This document shows, piece after piece, positions 6,939 to 15,137 of a stretch of 30,980 bases of DNA. Position 1 is the first letter of the stretch. Each line of letters opens with the position of its first letter. Below the pieces are notes generated by a model. The model saw only the letters and a list, made by a program, of their open reading frames with translations, searched no databases and was not told the origin of the DNA. The DNA is from Butyrivibrio proteoclasticus B316 (GTDB lineage Bacteria; Bacillota; Clostridia; Lachnospirales; Lachnospiraceae): contig NC_014387.1 of the NCBI RefSeq assembly GCF_000145035.1, positions 3,240,988-3,271,967 on the forward strand, in the 5' to 3' direction. The position numbers and the translations under genes are program-made.

Positions 6939-7766
6939 TTACTGCTTCACAGCACCATCAGATACTCCTGTCACAAGAAATCCTGACAAAGAAAAATATA
7001 AGATAACAATTGGTACCGCAATAAAAATAGCTCCTGCCGCAAATCTTGAGAACTCAGTTTCCCCTAAATGAGTAAGCCCAACAGCAACAGTCCATAGATC
7101 ACGATTTTTTAACAGCAAATTAGGAAGAATGAAATCACTCCAGGGCCAGGCAAAAGAAGTCAGCGCAGTATATACCAGTATCGGCTTGGACAATGGCATT
7201 GTGACTTTCCAGAAAATCACAGGGTTGGAAGCGCCGTCAATTCTAGCAGCTTCATAGATTGAATTGCTTATGGTGTCAAAATATCCCTTCTGAACCAGAT
7301 ATCCCATAGGTGCTCCTGCTGAATAGACCAGTATAAGGCTCCACAGATTGTTTATCAGATTGAAATTGATCATTATAAGATACACAGCCGTCATTCCCAT
7401 AAAGCTAGGGAACATACTAAGTACCAAGGTGGTCTTCATAAGCGGTTTTCTCATTTTGAATCTGAATCTGCTCATGGTATATGCTGTCAGAATTACCAGT
7501 ACTGTAGACAGTACACAGGAGAAAACAGCCACAAAAAGAGTATTCCTAAGCCAGCTTGGATAGTCATACATCTGTGTATCCGTAAACAATTTGAGATAGG
7601 TCCCAAGGCTATAGCTTTTTGGAAAAAATCCGTCATAATCATAAATTGATCCAGAGGCTGAAAATGAAGCCAATACAAGCCACAACACCGGAAAAAAGAA
7701 TATGAAGGATACTAAGATAAGTACTATATGTGTAACGACAGCTTCTGAAAGTCGTTCTTTTTTCAT
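6939..7766 (-). CDS. malG: Maltodextrin-type ABC permease (MalG family)
   Basis: A 275-residue carbohydrate ABC permease with six membrane segments. The EAA loop reads YEAARIDGASNPVIFWKVTMPL (split here at residues 178-199), which docks on the transport ATPase. The sequence AGAPMGYLVQKGYFDTIS before it and the C-terminal LVTGVSDGAVKQ are typical of MalG-like proteins of Gram-positive maltodextrin systems. Its ATG overlaps the stop of the partner permease gene (ATGA at 7766-7763), so it is translationally coupled. No ATPase gene follows. The next gene is the unrelated serine hydrolase. Confidence 0.93.
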   Translation of the reverse strand: MKKERLSEAVVTHIVLILVSFIFFFPVLWLVLASFSASGSIYDYDGFFPKSYSLGTYLKLFTDTQMYDYPSWLRNTLFVAVFSCVLSTVLVILTAYTMSRFRFKMRKPLMKTTLVLSMFPSFMGMTAVYLIMINFNLINNLWSLILVYSAGAPMGYLVQKGYFDTISNSIYEAARIDGASNPVIFWKVTMPLSKPILVYTALTSFAWPWSDFILPNLLLKNRDLWTVAVGLTHLGETEFSRFAAGAIFIAVPIVILYFSLSGFLVTGVSDGAVKQ

Positions 7767-9049
7767 CTGAAAGTATCCTCCTTTTTAAATGCTGATGAAT
7801 TAACGTATGTTACCAGAGAAATCACCGAAGTAATAATGAAAATGATAAGGCTGACTGCCGCGCCTATTCCATAGTAATTATTGTCAATAGAGAGGTTATA
7901 GAGCCAGTTAATGAGAAGGTCTGTATCACTTGCAAGGAAATAATCATCCAAATAAAGGCCTCCCCTTAGAAAGTAGAATACACCAAAGTTGTTGAAATTC
8001 CCTACAAAGCTGGTGATCAGTGTTGGCGTTGTAGAAAACACCACAAAAGGAAGTGTGAGCTTTGTAAACTGCTTCCATCTTCCTGCTCCGTCGAGGCTGG
8101 CAGCCTCATAGAGTTCATTGTTCATGTTTGAAAGTATTCCTGTAGCCAGCAACATTGAAGTAGGTATTGATATCCAGGCATTAACTAAAAGACCTATAAT
8201 TCTAGCTTTCCATCCGGCATCAATATCCAAAAATCCCACCGGCGCAAGTCCCATAACTTTCAGGTAGTAATTGATAGGTCCGCCATAAGAGAACATGAAC
8301 TTGAATCCCAAAAGGGTAATAAATCCCGGAACGGCGTATGCAAGAATAGGGAAGGCTCTCCAAAAGGTCTTTCCCCTAACACATTTCTTATTTAGAAGAA
8401 GTGCCAGAAATAATCCTCCAAAATAGTTAAGAGTCGTTGCGCACACTGCCCAGATCACATTCCATCCAAGTATCTTTAGAAAGGTATCCTTTATTCCTGA
8501 CAGGGAAAAGATCTGTATAAAATTCCCAAATCCTATCCAGTCCACTAGCTTGGGAGGAACGATATCCCCACCATAATTTGTAAAGGCAATAAGGATCATG
8601 AAAATAATAGGAAGCACGTTGAACAGTGCAACTCCCGCAACCGGAAGAAACAGAGCCACAACATAAAACTTTTTATCCACAAACAGCATCAATGATGCTA
8701 AAAAGCCGGGAACAGGCTTGCCCTGCTCCACTAGCTTTTCTGTGTTCTTAACATCTTTTATGTTAGAGAGATAAAACACGATTACTGAAATAAGTATCAG
8801 AAATGCCAGTATTCCCCTTAACATCATGATGATAGAATCATCACCCTTTGTGCCAAGCCATGGATCACCCTCCACAGTTCCAAGGGTAAAAAAACCTGCC
8901 ATATCTCCAAATCCGACGGTAAAAAGATACCACAAATATAAGGCAAGTACTGCCATATAAAGCATTCCCTTTATTCTCTGCCCGTACAGGAATTGCCCAA
9001 GTCCCATTATAACGTAGGAGCATTTTGTCTTAATATTTCTTGAATTCAT
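7763..9049 (-). CDS. malF: Maltodextrin-type ABC permease (MalF/MalC family)
   Basis: A 428-residue permease, longer than most sugar permeases. It has two extra N-terminal membrane segments before the core, as in Gram-positive MalC/MalF proteins. The EAA loop is ELYEAASLDGAGRWKQFTKL. The N-terminus (YVIMGLGQFLYGQRIKGMLY) is characteristic of this subgroup. It forms the membrane channel together with the MalG-type protein, which overlaps it by four bases. It lies 11 bases after the binding-protein gene. The substrate is inferred to be maltodextrins from the GH13 enzyme in the operon. Confidence 0.92.
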   Translation of the reverse strand: MNSRNIKTKCSYVIMGLGQFLYGQRIKGMLYMAVLALYLWYLFTVGFGDMAGFFTLGTVEGDPWLGTKGDDSIIMMLRGILAFLILISVIVFYLSNIKDVKNTEKLVEQGKPVPGFLASLMLFVDKKFYVVALFLPVAGVALFNVLPIIFMILIAFTNYGGDIVPPKLVDWIGFGNFIQIFSLSGIKDTFLKILGWNVIWAVCATTLNYFGGLFLALLLNKKCVRGKTFWRAFPILAYAVPGFITLLGFKFMFSYGGPINYYLKVMGLAPVGFLDIDAGWKARIIGLLVNAWISIPTSMLLATGILSNMNNELYEAASLDGAGRWKQFTKLTLPFVVFSTTPTLITSFVGNFNNFGVFYFLRGGLYLDDYFLASDTDLLINWLYNLSIDNNYYGIGAAVSLIIFIITSVISLVTYVNSSAFKKEDTFR

Positions 9050-9060
9050 GTTGAGCTCCC

Positions 9061-10521
9061 TTAATTAGACAAAGTATAAATAGCATCGTAGATACTCTTT
9101 GATGCCTTATCCAGCGCTTCCTGCATGGAAGCTTCATCTGCATATTTGACAGTTTCACCTTTTTTCTCTCTAAAGGCATCCTTGGCAACATCACTAAGAA
9201 GGGTACCCATCGGATCCCATATCTGATCAACAGCCTTAACAGACGGCATAAGACTTATATGTCCGGCATTAAGACTTTCAAAGATCATACTTGTTGTTCC
9301 ACCCATTTCCTCTGCTACATCTGACCTTGTTGGCGCAACTCCAAGAATCTCTGCTCTTCTCTTTATCATTTCTCTACTTGTAGCAAAGTTTACGAACTCA
9401 ATGCAGGCTTCTCTGTGTTCTGTATAAGCACTGATTCCATAGCCGTTAACGCCACCCATTACTACAGTATCAACGGTATCTCCTTTTTTACTTAAGTCCC
9501 CATCAGCCGGCATTTTTCCAGGAAGTTCAACCATTCCCAGATTCTCAGTAGCTTTCTGGTCAGCTTCTTCATCGCTACTTCCCTCAGCTTTATATACATC
9601 TGCAAGCCTGTCATGGAAAAGAACATATGTATCCGGAGTTGAAATAGAGCAAAAATATGTACCATCAGCTACCTTGGCATATCTGTTCTGAGAAATAGAA
9701 TCATCAATGCACTCTTCATTCATAAGGCCTGCAAACTGGCGAAGACCTAACATCCCCTTGGCAGCATCACCTTTACCAAAGCCGACATCCTCTGCATTTG
9801 TAAGGCCATTTTCATCTTTTCCAAAAACATATCCGCCATAGGAAAAGTCAAACTGTGCCATCATATAAAGATCCTTGCAGGAGGCAACAAGTCCATAGTT
9901 CTGGCCATCAGATGTCTCCACAATTTGCTGGGAATACTGGTACAAACTGCTCCAGTTCTGAAGGAAATCCGGAGTCTTGTCCCCATCCTCATCCCACTGT
10001 GATTCCCAGTCTTCAGGCAGCTTATCTTTTCTATAAAAGAGCATGGGCTCCTGAACATTAACAGGAATGGCGCAAGTGTACTGTTTGCCATCAACTGCTA
10101 TGGTAAAGGCATCCCAGGCTTCTTCCGGGATAAGGCTTGCACACTCAAAATCATCCCTGTTAAGAGCCAGAATGTGCTTATCTTCTGCGTAGGCCATCAG
10201 CTTATCGTTGGCCTGATAAAGCACATCAGGGCCGTAGCCATAAGGGCCGTTTTCAGCAAGGTTGCTATATTCCTCCATGTTCGCATCAACCGCCTGAATT
10301 CCTTTATCTTTATACGCTTCATTAAAAGCGGACAAGAGTTCATCAAGGTATCCCTCCTGCTTGGCAGTATCATTTTCAAGAATACGCAGTGTGATCACCT
10401 CACCATTTGCAGAATCAGCTGCTGACTTAACCTGCTTGACGTTATCACTTCCACACGCTGTCATGCAAACACCAAGTGATGATATTAAAAGCAGTGCGAA
10501 CGCATTTTTTAAACCTTTCAT
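9061..10521 (-). CDS. Extracellular sugar-binding lipoprotein of the maltodextrin ABC system
   Basis: A 486-residue solute-binding protein starting at the ATG at 10521. GGAGGAG lies seven bases before it, and the ATG overlaps the amylase stop (ATGA), whereas the upstream ATG at 10539 has no such site. A signal peptide ends in a lipobox (GVCMTAC, then GSDN). The mature part has a family 1 binding-protein layout, with ITLRILENDTAKQEGYLDEL-type opening strands and a VVMGGVNGYGISAYTEHREA core. It should capture oligosaccharides at the cell surface and pass them to the permeases encoded just downstream. The maltodextrin assignment comes from context. Confidence 0.92.
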   Translation of the reverse strand: MKGLKNAFALLLISSLGVCMTACGSDNVKQVKSAADSANGEVITLRILENDTAKQEGYLDELLSAFNEAYKDKGIQAVDANMEEYSNLAENGPYGYGPDVLYQANDKLMAYAEDKHILALNRDDFECASLIPEEAWDAFTIAVDGKQYTCAIPVNVQEPMLFYRKDKLPEDWESQWDEDGDKTPDFLQNWSSLYQYSQQIVETSDGQNYGLVASCKDLYMMAQFDFSYGGYVFGKDENGLTNAEDVGFGKGDAAKGMLGLRQFAGLMNEECIDDSISQNRYAKVADGTYFCSISTPDTYVLFHDRLADVYKAEGSSDEEADQKATENLGMVELPGKMPADGDLSKKGDTVDTVVMGGVNGYGISAYTEHREACIEFVNFATSREMIKRRAEILGVAPTRSDVAEEMGGTTSMIFESLNAGHISLMPSVKAVDQIWDPMGTLLSDVAKDAFREKKGETVKYADEASMQEALDKASKSIYDAIYTLSN

Positions 10522-12194
10522 AAAACTTCTCCTCCACAAACAAATAATCTGAAGTCTCCAGGTGCTACCTGAATATCTTTTTCTTTTCCAATGCTTTCTG
10601 ATTCATTTATATACAGCATCACGTCACCATTTCTGCCCTGCCTCTTTAGGCAAAAGAGCTTTTTATCCTCCGAAGCAAAAATATGGGTGCCGCTAAACTG
10701 GAAGCTGCACTTTTTTCTTATATCTGCCAACTGTTTTATATAGTCATTAAGAGTATCCTCTTTATCTTTTGCAAAATCCATGCATCTTCTGCAGTCCGGA
10801 TCATAGCCTCCAACAGTATAGCACTCCGTTCCATAAAAAATCGATGGCGCACCAGGAAACAAATACAAAAGAGCCAGCGCAGCCTTAAGTTTCTTTCTAT
10901 CCTCATGAACTTCGCTAAAAAATCTGTCTGTGTCATGACTATCAAGGAGGTTAAGCATCATGTCATTAACGGTATCAGTATTTCTGGCCAGGATATCGTT
11001 AAGTTTATTGGCCATTCCCTGAGCATCCAACTGTCCATAAGCAAAATAATCTAAGGCAGCCTTAGTAAATGCATAATTCATAATGCTGTCGTACTGATCG
11101 CCCCTAAGGTAATTACTTGCATTATGCCAGTTTTCGCCTATGATCACTGCCGATTCTTTGGCTGCTTTAATTTCCTTTCGAAACCTTCTCCAGAAATCAT
11201 GGCTGATTTCATCAGATACATCCAGTCTCCACCCATCTATGTCAAACTCCCTGATATAATAGGTAGCGATAGAGATAAGATAATCTTGAACTTGGACGTT
11301 TGATGTATTCCACTTGGGCATATATGTACATCCTGCAAAAACCTCATAGTTCAGCGGCGAAGCACAAGGATAATCGCCTTTTATAACAAACCAGTCGTAA
11401 TACTCAGACTCTTTTCCCTTTGATATTACATCTTGGAATTTATCGTTAAGCTCACTTACGTGGTTAAAAACTGCATCCAGAACCAGCTTCATTCCCCTGT
11501 TATGTAGTTCTTTTACCAGATTCGTAAGATCTGTCTCATCCCCAAAATTTGGATCTACTTCAAAGTAATCCACAATATCATACTTGTGGTTGGACGGAGA
11601 TTTGAAAATAGGTGTAAGGTAAAGAGCATCACATCCAAGTGACTTTATATATTCGAGTTTGGAGATGATCCCTTTCAGATCGCCACCCGCAAAACTCTTG
11701 GCATTAGGAATGTCGCCCCACTTAAGGTTAATATAGTTCTTATCTTTGTTTCCATCTGCCATGCAGAATCTGTCGATAAAGATCTGATAAAAGCTGGCCT
11801 GTGATAACCACTCTTCTTTTTTTAAGATATCGGCGCTGTTAATGTAGGGATACTGGAAGAAATTGTAAAAGCCCTTGGTGAAATCATATGTGAGTGTTGC
11901 GCCATCCTCAGAAAAATAGTAATACTCTTTTCCATCATAAAGGTAAAAGACATAGGCAAGTCTGGTGTCTTCCAATTTAAGCCTGATAGAGTAATAGTCG
12001 TAAAGCTCTCCTGAAAGTTCCTTTTTCATCTGAAGCTTTTGCTGACTATTGCCAATAACATATTTGCTTTCGTAGATGATATATGCTCTTTCAATGTCAT
12101 TTTTAGCTGTACGAAGCCTTATGACAATTTCATTTTCAGATACAGGAAAACAGTATTCCGAATCTGTAATGTGTAAAAGTGCAAACTGATTCAT
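10518..12194 (-). CDS. GH13 alpha-amylase family enzyme (neopullulanase/cyclomaltodextrinase-like)
   Basis: A 558-residue enzyme starting at the ATG at 12194, with AGGAG seven bases upstream. The ATG at 12227 lies inside the previous gene's tail. There is no signal peptide, so it acts in the cytoplasm on imported dextrins. An N-terminal beta domain (about residues 1-115) precedes the TIM barrel. GH13 regions are clear: DAVFNH (240-245), DGWRLDVSDE with nucleophile D325, IIGENWH with acid E354, and LLDSHDTDRF with D421. The N-domain and the SFAGGDLKGI region point to the neopullulanase/maltogenic-amylase branch. It sits 13 bases after the lipoprotein gene and overlaps the binding-protein gene by four bases. 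Confidence 0.92.
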   Translation of the reverse strand: MNQFALLHITDSEYCFPVSENEIVIRLRTAKNDIERAYIIYESKYVIGNSQQKLQMKKELSGELYDYYSIRLKLEDTRLAYVFYLYDGKEYYYFSEDGATLTYDFTKGFYNFFQYPYINSADILKKEEWLSQASFYQIFIDRFCMADGNKDKNYINLKWGDIPNAKSFAGGDLKGIISKLEYIKSLGCDALYLTPIFKSPSNHKYDIVDYFEVDPNFGDETDLTNLVKELHNRGMKLVLDAVFNHVSELNDKFQDVISKGKESEYYDWFVIKGDYPCASPLNYEVFAGCTYMPKWNTSNVQVQDYLISIATYYIREFDIDGWRLDVSDEISHDFWRRFRKEIKAAKESAVIIGENWHNASNYLRGDQYDSIMNYAFTKAALDYFAYGQLDAQGMANKLNDILARNTDTVNDMMLNLLDSHDTDRFFSEVHEDRKKLKAALALLYLFPGAPSIFYGTECYTVGGYDPDCRRCMDFAKDKEDTLNDYIKQLADIRKKCSFQFSGTHIFASEDKKLFCLKRQGRNGDVMLYINESESIGKEKDIQVAPGDFRLFVCGGEVL

Positions 12195-12207
12195 TAAACA
12201 GCTCCTT

Positions 12208-12972
12208 TTACTGATTTTCTGTTCCATCAGTCAATGGATCAGAATTTCTTACTATTGAAAGAGTATCCTGCGCCTGATTATCAGGATTTGTTGTAAGAGT
12301 AATTGTATAGTTACCATCAGTCAGAACCTTAACATTTGCTTTGTCATCTGTTCCGGCAAGGCCTCCGGCGTTTTCCATCTGAGACTCATCTATTTGTGTA
12401 AATTTACCAAAGCCCTTCTGTGTATCCCATGACCAGTCTGCTATGATCTGAAATTCATCACCCTCAAAAAGATCTATAGTCAGAGCAAATTCATTAGTTG
12501 CATTTCCGGTTGGAACCAGTTCAAATGTAGCTTTTTCTTCATCGCTCAGGCTTCCTGCCCAGTTGTTAAGCGCAAGTGTTCCTTTCTTGGATGAACCTGC
12601 GATATACCAGTGTCTTGTATCTTCTGCAACACTATTAGCTCTAAAATCTCCGTAAAGAGTTGTATCTTTCTCAAAGGTATCTACAGAAAGGTCTTTTTTG
12701 CTGGTTTCAAGATAAGATGGAGTTTCAAACCAGCCATTAAACTCAGCATCTTCTGTCTGTTCAAATGCTTCATAAGAAGCTTTATCCAAAAGTTCACCTG
12801 CTACAGCATTAACTGTACCAAGAGTCGTATCCTGATTCATAAAAGTAACAGTAATTTCTTCCTTGGGTGCCTCCTGCACCTCTTTCTCTCCGCATCCTGC
12901 AAGTCCGCAAAATACAAATAATGTTGCCATCGTACCGGTTAAAACTCTTGCTGCAAATCCATTCTTTTTCAT
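12208..12972 (-). CDS. Surface lipoprotein with InlB-like repeat and putative starch-binding module
   Basis: A 254-residue lipoprotein starting at the ATG at 12972, with GGAGG seven bases upstream. Earlier ATGs extend back to 13026 without a site. The signal peptide ends in LAGC. Residues about 40-110 look like a Listeria-Bacteroides (InlB B-type) repeat: VTFMNQDTTLGTV, FNGWFETPSY and DTTLYGDF. The rest (HWYIAGSSKKGTLALNNW, then NEFALTIDLFEGDEFQIIAD, then a YTITLTTNPDNQ end) resembles SusE/SusF-like or CBM-like beta sandwiches seen in starch-active surface proteins. As first gene of the operon it probably helps hold starch at the surface. The binding role is inference. Confidence 0.8.
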   Translation of the reverse strand: MKKNGFAARVLTGTMATLFVFCGLAGCGEKEVQEAPKEEITVTFMNQDTTLGTVNAVAGELLDKASYEAFEQTEDAEFNGWFETPSYLETSKKDLSVDTFEKDTTLYGDFRANSVAEDTRHWYIAGSSKKGTLALNNWAGSLSDEEKATFELVPTGNATNEFALTIDLFEGDEFQIIADWSWDTQKGFGKFTQIDESQMENAGGLAGTDDKANVKVLTDGNYTITLTTNPDNQAQDTLSIVRNSDPLTDGTENQ

Positions 12973-13029
12973 GCTTTGTCCTCCGTTTGCATAAGCATTT
13001 AGCTTTGTTTTTGTCAGTTGCATCATTAT

Positions 13030-13056
13030 GTTAAGTTTGTTAACTTAACTGTTAAA
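13030..13056. promoter_or_regulatory. LacI-type operator 1, over the operon start site
   Basis: TTTGTTAACTTA (13036-13047) lies within a GTTAAG...CTTAAC inverted repeat (13030-13049), and TTAAC-T-GTTAA follows. It lies just downstream of the minus-strand -10 box (13065-13060), so a bound LacI protein would block initiation. It matches operator 2 at 11 of 12 core bases. Confidence 0.6.
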
Positions 13057-13059
13057 TTA

Positions 13060-13088
13060 GTAATATCACTTTAGATTTCTCTTGTCAA
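13060..13088 (-). promoter_or_regulatory. Promoter of the maltodextrin operon
   Basis: TTGACA at 13088-13083, a 17-base spacer and TATTAC at 13065-13060 read towards the lipoprotein gene. The consensus -35 box and ideal spacing suggest a strong promoter held down by LacI operators. Confidence 0.65.
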
Positions 13089-13092
13089 TATC

Positions 13093-13109
13093 TGATAGCT
13101 CTGCTATCA
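13093..13109. promoter_or_regulatory. 17-bp inverted repeat between divergent promoters
   Basis: TGATAGC-TCT-GCTATCA has seven-base perfect arms and sits just upstream of the operon -35 box. It differs from the two LacI sites, so it may bind another regulator or be a structural accident. Confidence 0.35.
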
Positions 13110-13111
13110 TT

Positions 13112-13131
13112 AGCTTAACTTGTTAACCTAG
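13112..13131. promoter_or_regulatory. LacI-type operator 2, near the regulator's own promoter
   Basis: CTTGTTAACCTA (13119-13130), with the symmetrical TTAAC-TT-GTTAA (13115-13126), repeats the core of operator 1 about 83 bp away. It lies 30-45 bases before the LacI gene, in position for autoregulation and for looping with operator 1. Confidence 0.55.
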
Positions 13132-13157
13132 AATTTAATTATAGAGGACGTATAATC

Positions 13158-14048
13158 ATGGCCAACGAAAAGAAAGCTACTGTCCGGGATATTGCTGCTA
13201 AGGCCGGTGTATCGGTAGCTACAGTTTCATATGTACTTAATGACAAAAAGGATACCAAGATAAGTGATGTAACCAGAAAGAAAGTATTGCAGGTTGCAAA
13301 TCTGCTCAACTACAGTATTCCTGAGAAGTACAAGAATATAGATGCAAGAAAGGGTGCCTATACTATCGGCGTCATGTATACGCTTATGGCGGATACTCCC
13401 TCCAGAAACGCAGAGATTCTCTCTCTTATAAATCTTTTGGCCGGCAGGTTTTTCAGGATTGGATTCAACTGCCAGCTCATTCCTCTTGAATTTACAGCGG
13501 AATATCAGAAGCCCATAGATGGTCTGGATGGAATAATAGCTATAGACCTGGAAGAATCTGTGTTCAAGCAGATGTCCGGACAGTACTTTATTCCTATCCT
13601 ATGCCTTGACATGATGATCAATGATTTTCTTTTTTATCAGATACATACTGATATGGAAAGTATCGCTTCACAGGCCAAAGAGATTCTGGGTGAGGATTAC
13701 TGCCTTGTTATTGATAAGTACAACAATAAAAGATATTGCGATTACCTGCTGGCAGATCTTCCAAGAGAAAATGTTTTCTTTTTCTCAGATTTAGAAGGCA
13801 GTGACTATTCTATGCTAAAGGGCAAAAAGGTCCTTGTTTATGGTATGCAGCTGGGAATGATAATCCGTCAGAATGCCAAATGCAAGGACCTGGTTGTAGT
13901 TTCCGGTGAAGATAATCCTCATATTTATTTCAAGGATCTTAAGACCATCCATTATGATATTGAGAAGAAGGCCAATCTGACCATGAATATCATGATGAAT
14001 GCCATAGAAAAAAAATTTGATGTTAAGCACGAATATAAGGTATTTTGA
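13158..14048 (+). CDS. LacI family regulator of the maltodextrin operon, short effector domain
   Basis: A 296-residue regulator divergent from the sugar operon. The N-terminal LacI helix-turn-helix and hinge are clear: TVRDIAAKAGVSVATVSYVL at residues 9-28, then VANLLNYSIP. The effector part is shorter than usual (about 230 residues against the usual 270-280) and lacks several familiar periplasmic-binding-type motifs, though DGIIAIDLEE and the IGVMY strand are recognisable. It most likely represses the operon in the absence of maltodextrin through the two operators in the 185-base gap. GAGG lies upstream of the ATG. Confidence 0.88.
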   Translation: MANEKKATVRDIAAKAGVSVATVSYVLNDKKDTKISDVTRKKVLQVANLLNYSIPEKYKNIDARKGAYTIGVMYTLMADTPSRNAEILSLINLLAGRFFRIGFNCQLIPLEFTAEYQKPIDGLDGIIAIDLEESVFKQMSGQYFIPILCLDMMINDFLFYQIHTDMESIASQAKEILGEDYCLVIDKYNNKRYCDYLLADLPRENVFFFSDLEGSDYSMLKGKKVLVYGMQLGMIIRQNAKCKDLVVVSGEDNPHIYFKDLKTIHYDIEKKANLTMNIMMNAIEKKFDVKHEYKVF

Positions 14049-14098
14049 TAGTTCATTTTGATATGCCACTACAGCTTAGCAATTATCTGTATACTGCG

Positions 14099-14677
14099 TT
14101 ATGGCTTGATGATACACTTCTGTATGACGCTTATGATCTCATCTTTTGACTCGGAGCATCCGCCTCTAACCCACTCAGTGACAACTCCGATAATGCCCTT
14201 AAGATAAAAGACCATGATAAGTGGCTGTTCTTTTTGGGGAACTCCAAACCTTGTAAGAATGGGGCCGAATATTGTTTTAAACCAGGTTTCATAGGTCTTT
14301 TCTGCGCCCATCATCTCGTTCTTTTCATACATCAGATAAAAGAGCTTGCGGTTCTCTTCCACAAAATCCAGATATGGCATCAGATACTTGGGTGTTACAA
14401 GGAACAACTCATCCTCATTTTTTTCATCAATATCAAGTGCTCCAGGCCCCTCAGCACCAAAGCGCCCAAAGAAATCTTTATATACAGCTTCCACCGTTTC
14501 CTGCAGAAGATCATTTACATTATCATAGTGAAGATAAAAGGTGGATCTGTTAACGCCAGCGTTTTCACATATCTCCTTAACAGAAATGAGTTCAAAATCT
14601 TTACTGTCAAGAAGTGTTAATAACGCTGTATGCATTTTTTCCGCAGACTTAAAATACTTGCTCTCATTCTTGTTCAT
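14099..14677 (-). CDS. TetR/AcrR family transcriptional regulator
   Basis: A 192-residue regulator. The N-terminal TetR helix-turn-helix (residues about 28-52) reads ISVKEICENAGVNRSTFYLH, followed by the YDNVNDLL linker. The C-terminal ligand domain (residues 70-192) includes the FEENRKLFYLMYEKN-type helix seen in the C-terminal extension common in Firmicutes. AGGAG precedes the ATG. It is convergent with the LacI gene (50 bases apart, no terminator seen). It lies 37 bases downstream of the XRE-AbrB gene on the same strand, so it may share its transcript. The ligand is unknown. Confidence 0.9.
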   Translation of the reverse strand: MNKNESKYFKSAEKMHTALLTLLDSKDFELISVKEICENAGVNRSTFYLHYDNVNDLLQETVEAVYKDFFGRFGAEGPGALDIDEKNEDELFLVTPKYLMPYLDFVEENRKLFYLMYEKNEMMGAEKTYETWFKTIFGPILTRFGVPQKEQPLIMVFYLKGIIGVVTEWVRGGCSESKDEIISVIQKCIIKP

Positions 14678-14714
14678 AGCAAAGCACTCCTAACACAAAA
14701 TGTTTAACATTGAC

Positions 14715-15134
14715 TCATTTGAGTTTAGCAATCATACCGGCTAGTGACAGGAAGTTTTCGGCTTTGACTATGGCAATTCCCTGTCCTTCATCTCCCAGAA
14801 CAACCATCTGGTCTCCGGGAGATATATCAAACAGCTTTCTGGCCTTGGCGGGAATCACTATCTGTCCCTTATCTCCCACTGTCACAAGACCAAAGAGGTG
14901 CTTGCCCTTAGGAGGAACAGCAAAACCCATATTTTCTTCAGGCTCATAATTGGCCAGATCATCCAAAGACACTCCGAAAATATCAGCAAGCTGCTTGCAT
15001 TTATCAAGATCGGGAATGCTCTCTCCGGATTCCCATTTGGCAACAGATTGCCTCGTGACACCAAGCTTTTCTGCAACATCCTCCTGAGTCATCCGTAATA
15101 CTTTTCGCATCTGAACCAGATTATCCTTGAACAT
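14715..15134 (-). CDS. XRE HTH / AbrB-SpoVT fusion regulator
   Basis: A 139-residue protein joining two DNA-binding modules. Residues 5-60 are an XRE-type helix-turn-helix (MRKVLRMTQEDVAEKLGV, then TRQSVAKWESGESIPDLDK). Residues 78-125 are an AbrB/SpoVT-like swapped-hairpin domain (VTVGDKGQIVIPAKARKLFD, then ISPGDQMVVLGDEGQGIAIV). From memory this fusion recurs in clostridia. It probably binds DNA as a dimer or higher oligomer through both ends. It starts three bases after the acyltransferase stop, so it is co-transcribed with it and may regulate it. Confidence 0.9.
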   Translation of the reverse strand: MFKDNLVQMRKVLRMTQEDVAEKLGVTRQSVAKWESGESIPDLDKCKQLADIFGVSLDDLANYEPEENMGFAVPPKGKHLFGLVTVGDKGQIVIPAKARKLFDISPGDQMVVLGDEGQGIAIVKAENFLSLAGMIAKLK

Positions 15135-15137
15135 AGC

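Noticed and set aside
14049..14098. Terminator between convergent LacI and TetR genes
   Set aside because: No stem with a T-run could be found in these 50 bases.
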